From contig CAVSOT010000003.1 of NCBI GenBank assembly GCA_963729695.1, positions 682,001 to 746,000 on the forward strand: a stretch of 64,000 bases of DNA, read 5' to 3'. The translations under genes were made by a program, and so were the position numbers. Origin of the DNA: PALSA-693 sp963729695 (GTDB taxonomy: Bacteria > Actinomycetota > Acidimicrobiia > Acidimicrobiales > Palsa-688). This document shows positions 1-8,887 of the stretch, in pieces (the stretch's first letter is position 1; each line of letters starts with the position of its first letter). Under the pieces are notes generated by a model. It saw only the letters and a program-made list of their open reading frames with translations. It made no database searches and was not told the origin of the DNA.

Positions 1-1161
1 GCGGGCGAGATCCCCTTCGCGGTAAAGGTGATCCCTTCCAACGAACCGGAGGAGTCGGTCACCGAGGAAGCCAGCGTCACGGTGGGGTCCTTCACGGACG
101 TCGGCGCCGAGCTGGTCCCGCGGGTCGCCACCGGCCGAGTGGCGGGCCGCCAGAAACTGGCCGTGGACAACCTCGGCAACGTGCCGCTCCCGGCCGAGGT
201 GTCGGCGGTGGACGCGGCGGAGGCCCTGAAGTTCAGCATCAAGCCCAACAAGGTGATCACTGCGCCCGGCGAGGCTCGCTTCGTCAAGGTCCGCATCAAA
301 CCCCGGCACCGGTTCTGGCGGGGCCCGGAACAGCAGAAGCCCTACAAGGTCACCGTCACCCCCCAGGACCAGAAGCCGGTCGTCCTCGACGGCGCCCTCA
401 CCCAGAAAGCGGTCTTCCCCAAATGGGCCATGGCCGCGGTGGGAGCGGCCGCCCTGCTGGTCCTGTTGTGGTTTCTGGTCCTGAAGCCGATCGTCCACAA
501 CGACGCCGTCAACGCCAACAAGGCGGCGCTGGCGTCGCAAGCTGCCGCCACGCAGTCGCTGTCCAAGCAACTGTCGAAGACCCAGTCCTCGGTGTCGGCC
601 AACCAGGCCGCCACGGCGGCCAACCAGGCCGCCGTGGCCCAAAACCAGGCGGCCGTCAAGGCCCTGGCCTCGAACAAGCCGGCGCCGACGACGACGACCA
701 GCACGACGAGTACGACCGTCGCCAAGGTCAAGGTCGCCACGGCTCCCGCACCCACCACGGCGACCACGCAGCCCCAGCCGGTCACCGGCCCCGACGACGG
801 GCGTCTCGAGGTCGTCGCCGCCCCGGGTACCACCTCGTCGAATTCGATCACCGTCCCGAGCCACGGCACGATCGAGGTCACCAACCTGGTCATCCAGAAC
901 GTCGCCGGAGGAGCCGGTCGGGCTTCCATCGAGCGGCTGGCGGCCGGAGCGGGTCAGACCCCCGAGACCCTCTTGCAGGAGGATCTGGCGACCCTCAACG
1001 ACCAGGAGTACACGTTCAACACCCCGGTCGTGTTCACCTCCGCCCAGCAGCTCATCCTTTCGGTCAACTGCGGTGGCGATCAGGCGGCGTGCGACGTTGA
1101 CATCTATTTCACCGGCCCGAGGACCGTTCCCCCGGAGGACACCACCACTACCTTCCCCTGA
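1..1161 (+). CDS. Single-pass membrane protein with Ig-like N-terminal domain (5' end outside window)
   Basis: The frame is open from base 1 and the visible protein aligns with the middle of the protein at 28215-29747, so the gene starts upstream of the window. Shared landmarks are a VGSFTDV / VGAFSDI segment, ELVPR, a VDN motif and KPRHRFWRG / RPKNRFWRG. One hydrophobic segment of about 20 residues (around base 430-490) is followed by an Asn-Gln-Ala repeat stretch (SANQAATAANQAAVAQNQAA), a Thr-rich linker, and a C-terminal region with paired cysteines (CGGDQAAC). I infer a cytoplasmic Ig-like part, one TM helix and an outer C-terminal domain. It probably belongs to the injection-system locus, as its paralog sits at the far end. 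The molecular role is unknown. Confidence 0.8.
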   Translation, partial: AGEIPFAVKVIPSNEPEESVTEEASVTVGSFTDVGAELVPRVATGRVAGRQKLAVDNLGNVPLPAEVSAVDAAEALKFSIKPNKVITAPGEARFVKVRIKPRHRFWRGPEQQKPYKVTVTPQDQKPVVLDGALTQKAVFPKWAMAAVGAAALLVLLWFLVLKPIVHNDAVNANKAALASQAAATQSLSKQLSKTQSSVSANQAATAANQAAVAQNQAAVKALASNKPAPTTTTSTTSTTVAKVKVATAPAPTTATTQPQPVTGPDDGRLEVVAAPGTTSSNSITVPSHGTIEVTNLVIQNVAGGAGRASIERLAAGAGQTPETLLQEDLATLNDQEYTFNTPVVFTSAQQLILSVNCGGDQAACDVDIYFTGPRTVPPEDTTTTFP

Positions 1162-1388
1162 GGCTCGCCGGCTTTCCCGAGGCGCGGGCTTTCCCCGAGG
1201 CCGTCGGCTTTCCCCGAGGCCGTCGGCTTTCCCCTGAGGCCCGACGGCTTCCCCGAGGCCGTCGGCTTCGCCCGAGGCCCGACGGCTTCGCCGAGGCCCG
1301 TCGGCTTTCCCCGAGGCCCGTCGGCTTTCCCCGAGGCCCGTCGGCTTCCCCCTGAGGCCGTCGGCCTCCCCCGAGGCCCGACGGCTTC
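1152..1388. repeat. Imperfect 20-bp tandem repeat (about 12 copies)
   Basis: Units of 17-21 bp approximating TTTCCCCGAGGCCCGTCGGC run head to tail from the last codons of the preceding gene to about 1388. The first unit contains that gene's TGA stop. The array lies in a 376-bp gap with no convincing gene. Open frames across it on both strands are repeats with no recognisable domain. Bases 1389-1537 then drop in GC content (for example gatctagattcgatttcg) and probably hold the promoter of the next gene. Confidence 0.85.
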
Positions 1389-1537
1389 CCCCCAGGAGCG
1401 CCGACCCTCGGCCCCGGATTTCCGACCGGGCGCGGCCGTGAAGATACAGTGCGTGATCAACCGGGCGAGTTGGCAGATACACTCGGTTGCGCAGCCAAAC
1501 GATCTAGATTCGATTTCGCCGAGTGGGGCGGCAGGTG

Positions 1538-4500
1538 ATGGTGCGATCAGGCGGGCAGGTCGAGGCATCCGCAGATGGCCTGAAGTGGCGTCGTGACGCC
1601 TCCGGGCTGGTGCGGCACCGACTGATCGGCCGGCTGCTCGATCCCACCGACTACCTGGTGGCCCGGGTCGTCGCCCCAGCCGGCTCGGGCAAGTCACGGC
1701 TGCTGGCCCACGCGGCCCTCGCCTACGAGGGGCCGGTGGCCTGGTGCGGGGCACCGGAACCGGTTCCGAGGACGGGGGAAGCCTTCTACCAGTGGCTGTG
1801 GGAGGGCTTGACCTCTGCGCTCGAGCTCAACGGGTCTTGTCGGACCGACCTGCAGGGTCTCCACGACGCCCTCGACGACTCGGGCCCGTGTGTCCTCGTG
1901 GTGGTCGATGACATGCACCTGCTGGAGGGGGCGGATGCCGAGTTGGCCCTGGCCGATCTGGTCGAGCGACTCCCGGCTCGGATGCGGCTCGTCATGGGGA
2001 GCCGGGTGGACCTGGCGGTGGACCTCTCCCGCCTGCGGGTGTCGGGGCAGGTGGTCGAGATCGGGGCGGATGACCTCCGGTTCCGCACGTGGGAGGTCGA
2101 GGAGCTGTTCCGGGACGTCTACCGGGAGCCGCTCATACCCGAAGAAGCGGCGGCCCTGGCCCGGCGCACCGGAGGGTGGGCGGCCTACCTTCAGCTGTTC
2201 CACCTGGCGACCCACCGCAAGTCCAGTGCCGAGCGGCGCCGGGTGCTGGCCAGCCTCGCCCAGCGCACCCGCCTGGTCCAGGAGTACCTCGCCCGGCACG
2301 TGCTCGCCGGCCTCTCCGCAGAGCTACAGGACTTCCTGATCCGCACGAGCGTGCTCCGGCGGCCCACCGTCGGCCTGTGCGACGAACTGCTCGGCTGGGC
2401 AGGGGGCAGCAGGGAGATGCTGGTGGAGCTCGAGCGTCGCCAGCTCTTCACCGAGCGGGTCGACGACGACAGCTATCGCTACCACACCGTCCTCCTTTCC
2501 TACCTGGAGGCCAGGTTGGTGGAGATCGTCGGTTCGGACGCGGCGTCGGAGGAGCACCGGCGGGCCGCGGTCCTGCTCGAGCGCGAGGGCCTGACCGAAG
2601 ACGCGGCGGCCGCTTTTGCCAAGGCGGAGGATTGGGAAGGGCTGGCCCGGACGCTCGGCCATCCGGACGGCGCCGGTGGAGGCATGGGCGGAGCCTGGCT
2701 CGAAGCCCTGCCGCCCACGGTCGTCGAGACCGACGCCCTGTTACTGAGTGCCCGGGCTCGCCGGGCTGTGGCCAGCGGGGCGCTGGCCGAGGCGACCGCC
2801 ACCCTGCGGGCCGCGGAATCGGTCGCGGCCTCCTCCGCAGTGGCGGAACGGTGCCGGCGGGAGAGAGACCGGGTGGTGGCCTGGATGAGCCCCGAGCGCG
2901 CCTCGGGCCACGAGTGGCTGGACGTGCTGCGAAGTGCCACCCAGCGTCAACCCGGAGAGGCCCAGCGAAGCGCGGTGACCCTGGGCGGCGCCACCGGACG
3001 CTTTACCGAGGGCGCGGCGGCGTTCCTGGCCGGGGATATGCGCACCGCCCATCGCGTCCTTCGCGGGGTCGCCACCCATCCCGATGCGGCCACCGTGCTG
3101 GCGGCCGGGGCCCGCCTCATGGCCGCCGTGGCCGGGCCGCTGTGCGACCACGCCCCCGGTGAGGACGATCTGGAGCAGCTGTGGGACGAGGTGGAGGAGG
3201 CCGGTATCCCGTGGCTGGACCGGATGGTCCGGGTGGTGGTCGCGACCACTGGCGACGGCCCCGTGGACGTCCTCGACACCGTGGGCGAGGCATGCCGGAG
3301 GGAGGACGACCGCTGGGGTGAGGCCCTGGTGGGGTTGCTCGGCGGCTGGCGCCTGCTGCGCCAGCCGGCCCGACCCGGCTACCGGGAGATGGCGGTGCGC
3401 TGGCTGGAGCGAGCGGTGACCGTCTTCGAGAGCCTCGGGGCCGGCGTCCTCGAGGCGACGGCCCGCGGTTATGTGGCTCTGGCGGCCCATGCCGCGGGTG
3501 ATGTCGAGCTCGCTACCCGGGCGGCGCATCAGACCCGCACGCTGGCCTCCCTGCTCGAGGTTCCCGGCTCCTCGGGCGTGGCGGCTCTGGCGCTCTGGCG
3601 GCTGTTGGGCGATGGGCGCGAGGCCATCCGAGCCCGAGAGCTCCTCGACGCCCAGGGCACCTGGGAGTGGCATTGCCACCTCGGATCGGGCTCCCCTCAC
3701 GACGGCAATGGTGCGGGTGGGTCGCGGACGACCGGGGACATCCGGCTGGACGGGGCGCCTCGAGCTGTGGCGGTCACCGCCTCCCAGGATGGCCTCGTGG
3801 GCGACGGGTGGCACGTGCCCGCCGACGGCGGGCACGCGCCCGCCGACGGGTGGTCCTCGGCCGCCGAGGTCACGGGTTCGTCCCCCTCCGGCAACGGTGG
3901 GCCGGTCCCCACCGACCTGGTCGCGGCCGCGGTCCGACTGCGGTGCCTGGGCGGGTTCTCGCTCGTGCTGGCTGGCTATGCGGTCGACGAGTCGGCGGCC
4001 AAGCCGATGGAACGAGCGCTCCTGCACGTGCTGGCCATGCGCGCCGGCGAGGCGGTGCACCGGGAGGCCCTCATCGAGGCCCTGTGGCCGGACGCCGATC
4101 GCGACGCCGGGCGGCACCGGCTGCAGGTCGCCATCTCCTCCCTCCGCCGGCTGCTCAGCTCCACCCCCGCTCCGGCCGCCCGGCTGCTGGCCCGAGATGG
4201 CGAGTCGTACCGCCTCGCCCTGCCCGAAGGCTCCGACGTGGACGTGTGGCAGCTGGAGCACAACCTCCGCCGGGCTGCGGCTGCCCGCAGCACGGGCGAG
4301 GTGGCCCACGAGTCGGACGCCCTGGCCGCGGCCCTGGCGGTCTACGGCGGCCCGCTCCTCCCGGCGGACGGACCCGCCGAATGGGTGGTCGACCGCCGGG
4401 CCCTGCTCCAGAATGCCACCGCGGACGCGGCCGGTCGCCTGGCGAACCTCCGCATCGGCCAGGGCGACTATCCGGCCGCCTCCGAAGCGGCCCGCACCGG

Positions 4501-4633
4501 GCTGGCCATGGACCGCTACCGGGACGACCTGTGGAAGCTGCTCATCGCCGCGGCCGACCGCTCCGGCCACCACGCCGAGGCGGGACAAGCCCGCCGGGCC
4601 TACGCCGCCGTCCTGGAAGAGCTGGGCGTCTGA
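1538..4633 (+). CDS. SARP/BTAD-type transcriptional regulator with N-terminal ATPase
   Basis: A large regulator of about 1031 residues. A P-loop (APAGSGKSR, residues 46-54) and a DDMHLL Walker B-like motif mark a MalT/LAL-style STAND ATPase. A long helical middle follows. The C-terminal ~250 residues form an OmpR-type winged helix (LRCLGGFSL...ALIEALWPDAD) and a BTAD (GPLLPADGP...). Such regulators sit at the start of actinobacterial CIS loci and probably activate transcription in response to an unknown signal. ATG 1538 is chosen because a GGGGCGG stretch lies just upstream. In-frame GTG codons at 1523, 1535 and 1541 are alternatives. The residue 720-790 region is a Gly/Asp/His-rich linker. 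Confidence 0.85.
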   Translation: MVRSGGQVEASADGLKWRRDASGLVRHRLIGRLLDPTDYLVARVVAPAGSGKSRLLAHAALAYEGPVAWCGAPEPVPRTGEAFYQWLWEGLTSALELNGSCRTDLQGLHDALDDSGPCVLVVVDDMHLLEGADAELALADLVERLPARMRLVMGSRVDLAVDLSRLRVSGQVVEIGADDLRFRTWEVEELFRDVYREPLIPEEAAALARRTGGWAAYLQLFHLATHRKSSAERRRVLASLAQRTRLVQEYLARHVLAGLSAELQDFLIRTSVLRRPTVGLCDELLGWAGGSREMLVELERRQLFTERVDDDSYRYHTVLLSYLEARLVEIVGSDAASEEHRRAAVLLEREGLTEDAAAAFAKAEDWEGLARTLGHPDGAGGGMGGAWLEALPPTVVETDALLLSARARRAVASGALAEATATLRAAESVAASSAVAERCRRERDRVVAWMSPERASGHEWLDVLRSATQRQPGEAQRSAVTLGGATGRFTEGAAAFLAGDMRTAHRVLRGVATHPDAATVLAAGARLMAAVAGPLCDHAPGEDDLEQLWDEVEEAGIPWLDRMVRVVVATTGDGPVDVLDTVGEACRREDDRWGEALVGLLGGWRLLRQPARPGYREMAVRWLERAVTVFESLGAGVLEATARGYVALAAHAAGDVELATRAAHQTRTLASLLEVPGSSGVAALALWRLLGDGREAIRARELLDAQGTWEWHCHLGSGSPHDGNGAGGSRTTGDIRLDGAPRAVAVTASQDGLVGDGWHVPADGGHAPADGWSSAAEVTGSSPSGNGGPVPTDLVAAAVRLRCLGGFSLVLAGYAVDESAAKPMERALLHVLAMRAGEAVHREALIEALWPDADRDAGRHRLQVAISSLRRLLSSTPAPAARLLARDGESYRLALPEGSDVDVWQLEHNLRRAAAARSTGEVAHESDALAAALAVYGGPLLPADGPAEWVVDRRALLQNATADAAGRLANLRIGQGDYPAASEAARTGLAMDRYRDDLWKLLIAAADRSGHHAEAGQARRAYAAVLEELGV

Positions 4634-4775
4634 GCCCGGCTGGCTACTCCGGCTCTCGTCCCCGCGCTTTCCGGCTCTCGTTGCCCGCGCTTCCCGCTCT
4701 CGTTCCCTGCCCGCGCTTCCCTCTCCCTCCCTGCCGGCGCCTGCCCCCGTTGACACTCTGGATCCGGGGGCTCGA

Positions 4776-4800
4776 GAACACGAACGCGGCACGCGTGTTC
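4776..4800. promoter_or_regulatory. Inverted repeat GAACACG...CGTGTTC
   Basis: Seven-base perfect arms (4776-4782 and 4794-4800) flank an 11-base centre in the 409-bp gap between the two regulator genes. The CGTGT core recurs several times downstream, which suggests a cluster of operator half-sites. Function is inferred only. Confidence 0.5.
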
Positions 4801-4815
4801 TGACGAGGGCCAACC

Positions 4816-4855
4816 CGTGTCACGTCGTGGTCATATATCGCCACAACGTGACACG
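4816..4855. promoter_or_regulatory. 15-bp inverted repeat, candidate operator
   Basis: Left arm CGTGTCACGTCGTGG (4816-4830) and right arm CCACAACGTGACACG (4841-4855) match at 14 of 15 positions around an AT-rich 10-base centre. The repeat lies about 190 bp upstream of the LuxR-type gene. No T-run follows, so a binding site is more likely than a terminator. The rest of 4634-5042 shows no gene. Confidence 0.55.
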
Positions 4856-5042
4856 AGTGGCCTTCGCGGCACCAACGTGTGTCGCGTTGTTGCTCTCAGG
4901 GGCGGCTCCGACCCCGCCCTACCCGTTGAGGCCGATTCGGGCACTCCCGATGGGTCGATCGCTTGCCTGCTGAGCCCCCGTTGAATGCCCGTTGAGGCCG
5001 TCGCGGAACAATAGGGTCCGGTTGCAACGAAAGGGGCCCAAG

Positions 5043-5671
5043 GTGACGAACGGCAGGGTAGGAGTTTACGTTCATGCGACCGATCCGGTCTCGGCCACGG
5101 GCGTGGCCGGGGAGCTGCGCCAGCAGTCCGAGGTGCTGGTGGTCGACGAGAACGACTTCGACCGGGCGGAAGTAGCCGTGGTCGTGACGGACGAGGTGGA
5201 CGCCGCCACCATCCGCACGGTGCGGGCCATCCAGCGCGAAGGTTGCCGCCGGGTGGTGATGATCGTCACCCGGCTCGACGATGCCAGCCTGCTGGCCGCG
5301 GTCGAGGCCGGGTCGTGCGGCATTCTCCGGCGGTCGGAGGCGGTGGCGGATCGGGTCGTCGACGTAGTCCTCACGGCGGCCCGGGGGACGGCTCGGTCCC
5401 TCCCGACCTGCTCGGACGGCTGCTCGATCAGATGAGCCGGCTGCAGCGCCACGTGCTCGGCCCCCGGGGCCTGTCGCTCAGTGGCTTCACCGATCGGGAA
5501 GTCGATGTCCTGCGCCTTCTCGGCGAGGGTTGGGACACCGCGGAGATTGCCGGCAAGCTGTCGTACTCGGAGCGAACGGTAAAGAACGTCATTCACGACA
5601 TCACCACGCGCCACCAGCTGCGCAACCGGTCCCACGCGGTCGCCTACGCGGTACGGCAAGGACTGATCTGA
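5043..5671 (+). pseudogene. LuxR-type response-regulator-like protein, split by a -1 frameshift
   Basis: The first part (GTG 5043, GAAAGGGG ribosome site about 7 bases upstream) encodes a receiver-like domain ending AVADRVVDVVLTAARG. At cccggggga (about 5380-5392) the frame must move by -1 to continue DGSVPPDLLGRLLDQ and a LuxR helix-turn-helix (LSGFTDREVDVLRLL...SERTVKNVIHDI) ending at 5671. Left unshifted, the first frame stops at 5435. An ATG at 5432 overlaps that stop (ATGA) and could restart a stand-alone HTH protein. The reading could be a one-base loss in the G run, a consensus error, or recoding. The regulator lies directly upstream of the CIS structural genes and probably controls them. 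Confidence 0.75.
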
Positions 5672-5673
5672 GC

Positions 5674-5751
5674 CCGCCCTAGGGGGGCCCGGACCATACC
5701 GGCTCGGCCAGGCCGCCCTAGGGGGCCCGGACCATACCGGGCTAGGCCAGG
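5674..5751. repeat. Two 39-bp direct repeats upstream of the CIS operon
   Basis: Units at 5674-5712 and 5713-5751 share GCCCTAGGGGG, CCCGGACCATACCGG and GGCCAGG and differ at only a few bases. Each contains the palindrome CCCTAGGG. A third CCCTAGGG occurs at 5862-5869, just before the first structural gene. The position between the regulators and the structural genes suggests operators. Confidence 0.65.
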
Positions 5752-5881
5752 CCACTTGCCCTATCGGGCGATGCCAGGTGCCCGGAGGTCTGTCCACAGT
5801 CGCCGGGTGGGGCGGGTTCGGAACCGCGATGATGCTGGGGTCCCCACCGCCTCGATCCCTACCCTAGGGAGGGTCTCACCA

Positions 5882-6616
5882 GTGATCAACGAAGTCGACG
5901 AGTCCCTTCGCAACCTGGTGAAGACCGAGGTCGTCAACGGCGCCGACGTGGAGGTGCTATTCGAAGCCCCGACCCGGGACTGGGCCTCGCGCCGCAACAC
6001 CCCGACCGTGGACCTCTACCTTTACGACATCCGAGAGGACCTCCGTTTGCGGCAGACCGGCCTGATCGAGCGGCGCGACGACCAGGGCATCGTGGTGGAA
6101 CGCAGGCCCATGCCCCGCTTCTTCAAGCTGGCCTACCTGGTCACGGCGTGGACCCAGCGACCGGAGGACGAGCATCGCCTGCTCTCCGCCATCCTGGCCT
6201 GCTTCATCCGCCACGAGACGGTCCCCGATGCGGCGCTGACTCCGCTCCTGCAGGAACTGGGCATCCCGCTGTCGGTCCTGATCGCTTACCCGCCTCCCGA
6301 GAACCGCCAGGTGTCGGACGTGTGGTCGTCGCTCGGGGGCGACCTCAAACCGTCCATCGACCTGGTGATCACCATGGCCATCCAGCCCGACACCCTCTAC
6401 GACATCGCCCAATCGGTTATGGCTCCGTTGCGCTTGAAGGCGGTGGGTCACACCACCTACGACGTCGAGGACGACGTCCGCCAGCTGCCGGACCGGTCGA
6501 ACGACGGTGCCGGCCCGCCGTTGGCCGCAGCCCCGGCCTCGGCCCCAGCCACGACCGTGGCACCGATGGCCGTCGATCCGGGCAAACCCCGGAAGAGCAC
6601 GCGCAAGCGGTCATGA
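5882..6616 (+). CDS. DUF4255 protein, CIS tail terminator (Afp16/Pvc16-like)
   Basis: The 244-residue protein starts with INEVDESLRNLVKTEV and contains the DUF4255 hallmarks PTVDLYLYDIREDLRLR and FKLAYLVTAWT. In Afp, PVC and Streptomyces CIS this family caps the tube and sheath and ends polymerisation. GTG 5882 is preferred: AGGGAGGG (5866-5873) is correctly spaced and the domain begins at the start codon. The upstream in-frame extension has no similarity to the family. The C-terminal 40 residues are Ala/Pro-rich and basic. The stop overlaps the next gene's ATG (ATGA), indicating translational coupling. Confidence 0.9.
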   Translation: MINEVDESLRNLVKTEVVNGADVEVLFEAPTRDWASRRNTPTVDLYLYDIREDLRLRQTGLIERRDDQGIVVERRPMPRFFKLAYLVTAWTQRPEDEHRLLSAILACFIRHETVPDAALTPLLQELGIPLSVLIAYPPPENRQVSDVWSSLGGDLKPSIDLVITMAIQPDTLYDIAQSVMAPLRLKAVGHTTYDVEDDVRQLPDRSNDGAGPPLAAAPASAPATTVAPMAVDPGKPRKSTRKRS

Positions 6617-8736
6617 CCGACGAGGCGGCCGCGGCGCCGGGCGGCACCGTGATCTCGGTTCCCCCGCCGCCCGGTCACCTGACCCCGTCGGGCAACTATC
6701 TGATCGCGCGCCTCAGGATCGTCGAGACCCGGGTGCGGGCGCTGGTCGGCGACCGCCGCCGGGACGACCCCAACCCGGAGGACCCGTTCCGGGGTTTGTA
6801 CCTCTCCGAGGAGCACGTCGACCGGCTGCTGGCCTCACCGTCATCACCCCGGACGTTCGAGTGGGGAGACGCGTCGCAACTGGCGGCACTCGAGGAAGAC
6901 GCCAGCCGGTTGGAAACGGCCGGGGCGACGATTCGCCTGCGCTCGCTGGCCCGACGGGCCAGTTTGGACGAGGTCGACGTGGACCTGCTGCTGGTCGCCC
7001 TGGCCCCGGACCTGGACAGTCGCTTCGAGCGCCTGTACGGGTACCTGAACGACGACGTGACCCAGCGCCGGGCCACCGTTGGTTTGAGCCTCGAAGTGTG
7101 CGGGCTGTCGCCGTGGTCATCCGCGGCCAGGACACGCGTCGCCGCCGAAGCGCCCCTGACATCGGCCGGATTGGTGCTCGTGCAGGAACCGGACCGGCCC
7201 TTCCTCTCCCGTTCGCTGCGAGTCCCGGACCGGGTGGCAGCCCATCTGCTCGGCGACGATGGGGGCGACCCGTCGGTGACCCCGCTGCTCCGCCCAGCCA
7301 TACGGGACGCCGAAAGCGGGATGGCGAGCGCGCTCGGGTCCGCGCTCGCCGCCGGAGTACGGCTGGTGTACCTGCGGGAGCGGGCTGGGGCTTCGGCTCC
7401 TGCGGTGGCGGAGTCGGCGCTGCAGGCCGCTGGCCTGGCCGCGTTGACGGTCGACCTGGAACAGCTCGATCCCTCTGAAGAGCTGGGGGAGATGGCCAAG
7501 ACCACCGGCCGCGAGGCCTTGCTTCTCGCTGCGGGCCTGGTCGCAGGCCCGATCGATGCCCTGCTCGATCGGGCTCCCACCTCGGTGCGCGCCTTCGCTC
7601 GCCTGCGTGGACCGGTCCTCCTGCACGGTCGAGTCGCCTGGGATCCGTCGTGGAGCCAGGTCGTCCCCCTCGTCGTCGATACGCGGACGGCGTCGTCGGC
7701 CGAACGCCTCGATCAATGGCAGACGCAGTTGGGCGTCGACGCGCCCGCCGAGTTGGAAACCTCGGACGTCACGACCCAGTTCCTGCTGTCAGGCGAGCAA
7801 GTGGCCAGGGCCGTGCAAGCGGCCCGGCTCCAGGCGGGTCTGGCGGGTGCGGAGGTCGGGGTCGCCCACCTCCGCGCCGGGGCGCGCGCTCAAAACGGAG
7901 CTGGTCTGGAGCGGCTGGCCCGGCGGGTCCAGCCCGCCGTGAGTTGGGACGACCTGGTCCTGGCCCCCTCGACAGCGGAGGCGCTGCGGGAGCTGGCCGG
8001 ACGGGCCCGGCGGCGAGACCTGGTCCTCGACGCTTGGGGCATGCGGCCCGGAGGCGGCCGCGGTCGCGGGATCACCGTCTTGTTCGCGGGGGATTCCGGC
8101 ACCGGCAAAACGATGTCCGCCGAGGTCGTCGCCCATGACCTGGGCCTTGACCTGTACACCATCAACCTGGCGACGGTGGTGGACAAGTATGTGGGTGAGA
8201 CCGAGAAGAACCTGGAGCGAATCTTCACCGAAGCAGTCGGCGTCAACGCCGTCCTGCTCTTTGACGAGGCCGATGCCCTCTTCGGGAAGCGGTCGGAGGT
8301 TCGCGATGCCAACGACCGCTTCGCCAACATCGAGGTGGCCTATCTACTGCAGCGGATGGAAACCTTCGACGGTCTCGCCATCCTGGCGACCAACCTGCGG
8401 GCCAACGTGGACGACGCCTTTTCCCGCCGTTTGGACATGGTGGTCGACTTTCCTCCCCCGGACATGGCGTTGCGCCGGATCCTCTGGGAGCGGTGCCTGG
8501 CGCCTGGGGTGCCGCGGGCCGGTGATCTCGACCTGGACTTCTGCGCTCGGGCCTTCGAGCTGTCGGGAGGCAACATCCGGAGCATTGCCATCACCGCCGC
8601 CTACCTGGCTGCCGATCGGGGCACGCCAGTCTCGATGGCGGATCTCGTCAGGGGAGTCCGCCGGGAGTACCGCAAGCTCGGGCGGCTGGTGGTGGCGGCG
8701 GAGTTCGGCGAGTACTTCGAGCTCGCGGCCGGCTGA
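6613..8736 (+). CDS. AAA+ ATPase of the contractile injection system (Afp15/Pvc15-like)
   Basis: A 707-residue protein. The C-terminal AAA+ module has Walker A GDSGTGKT (residues 493-500), Walker B VLLFDEADALFGKR (from 547), an ILATNLRANVDDAFSRRLD sensor/arginine-finger region and a C-terminal helical lid. The N-terminal ~450 residues form a divergent helical/degenerate ATPase-like region. Every characterised eCIS cluster carries one such ATPase, thought to assist particle assembly or recycling. It overlaps the preceding gene by 4 bases. The gap of about 150 bp to the sheath gene may hold a second promoter. Confidence 0.92.
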   Translation: MTDEAAAAPGGTVISVPPPPGHLTPSGNYLIARLRIVETRVRALVGDRRRDDPNPEDPFRGLYLSEEHVDRLLASPSSPRTFEWGDASQLAALEEDASRLETAGATIRLRSLARRASLDEVDVDLLLVALAPDLDSRFERLYGYLNDDVTQRRATVGLSLEVCGLSPWSSAARTRVAAEAPLTSAGLVLVQEPDRPFLSRSLRVPDRVAAHLLGDDGGDPSVTPLLRPAIRDAESGMASALGSALAAGVRLVYLRERAGASAPAVAESALQAAGLAALTVDLEQLDPSEELGEMAKTTGREALLLAAGLVAGPIDALLDRAPTSVRAFARLRGPVLLHGRVAWDPSWSQVVPLVVDTRTASSAERLDQWQTQLGVDAPAELETSDVTTQFLLSGEQVARAVQAARLQAGLAGAEVGVAHLRAGARAQNGAGLERLARRVQPAVSWDDLVLAPSTAEALRELAGRARRRDLVLDAWGMRPGGGRGRGITVLFAGDSGTGKTMSAEVVAHDLGLDLYTINLATVVDKYVGETEKNLERIFTEAVGVNAVLLFDEADALFGKRSEVRDANDRFANIEVAYLLQRMETFDGLAILATNLRANVDDAFSRRLDMVVDFPPPDMALRRILWERCLAPGVPRAGDLDLDFCARAFELSGGNIRSIAITAAYLAADRGTPVSMADLVRGVRREYRKLGRLVVAAEFGEYFELAAG

Positions 8737-8887
8737 TCAGCCCGGCCTGGACGGGCCGCGGCGCATCAATGGGCACCTCGATTGCCCGAAGGCGCAACAC
8801 ATGCTTCCCTGAGACCCGCCCTCCCGCCCCTTCCTCGCGGGGCGAGAACGCGACATGGTGCTGATGGTCCGTCCCGAGGAGGATGTC

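Noticed and set aside
2741..4813. Long minus-strand open frame (690 codons) opposite the BTAD regulator
   Set aside because: The plus strand has a complete recognised regulator; the minus frame has no domain and reflects high-GC codon bias.
6148..6612. N-terminal extension of the ATPase gene back to 6148
   Set aside because: That stretch is the conserved DUF4255 gene in another frame; the ATG at 6613 overlapping its stop is the natural start.
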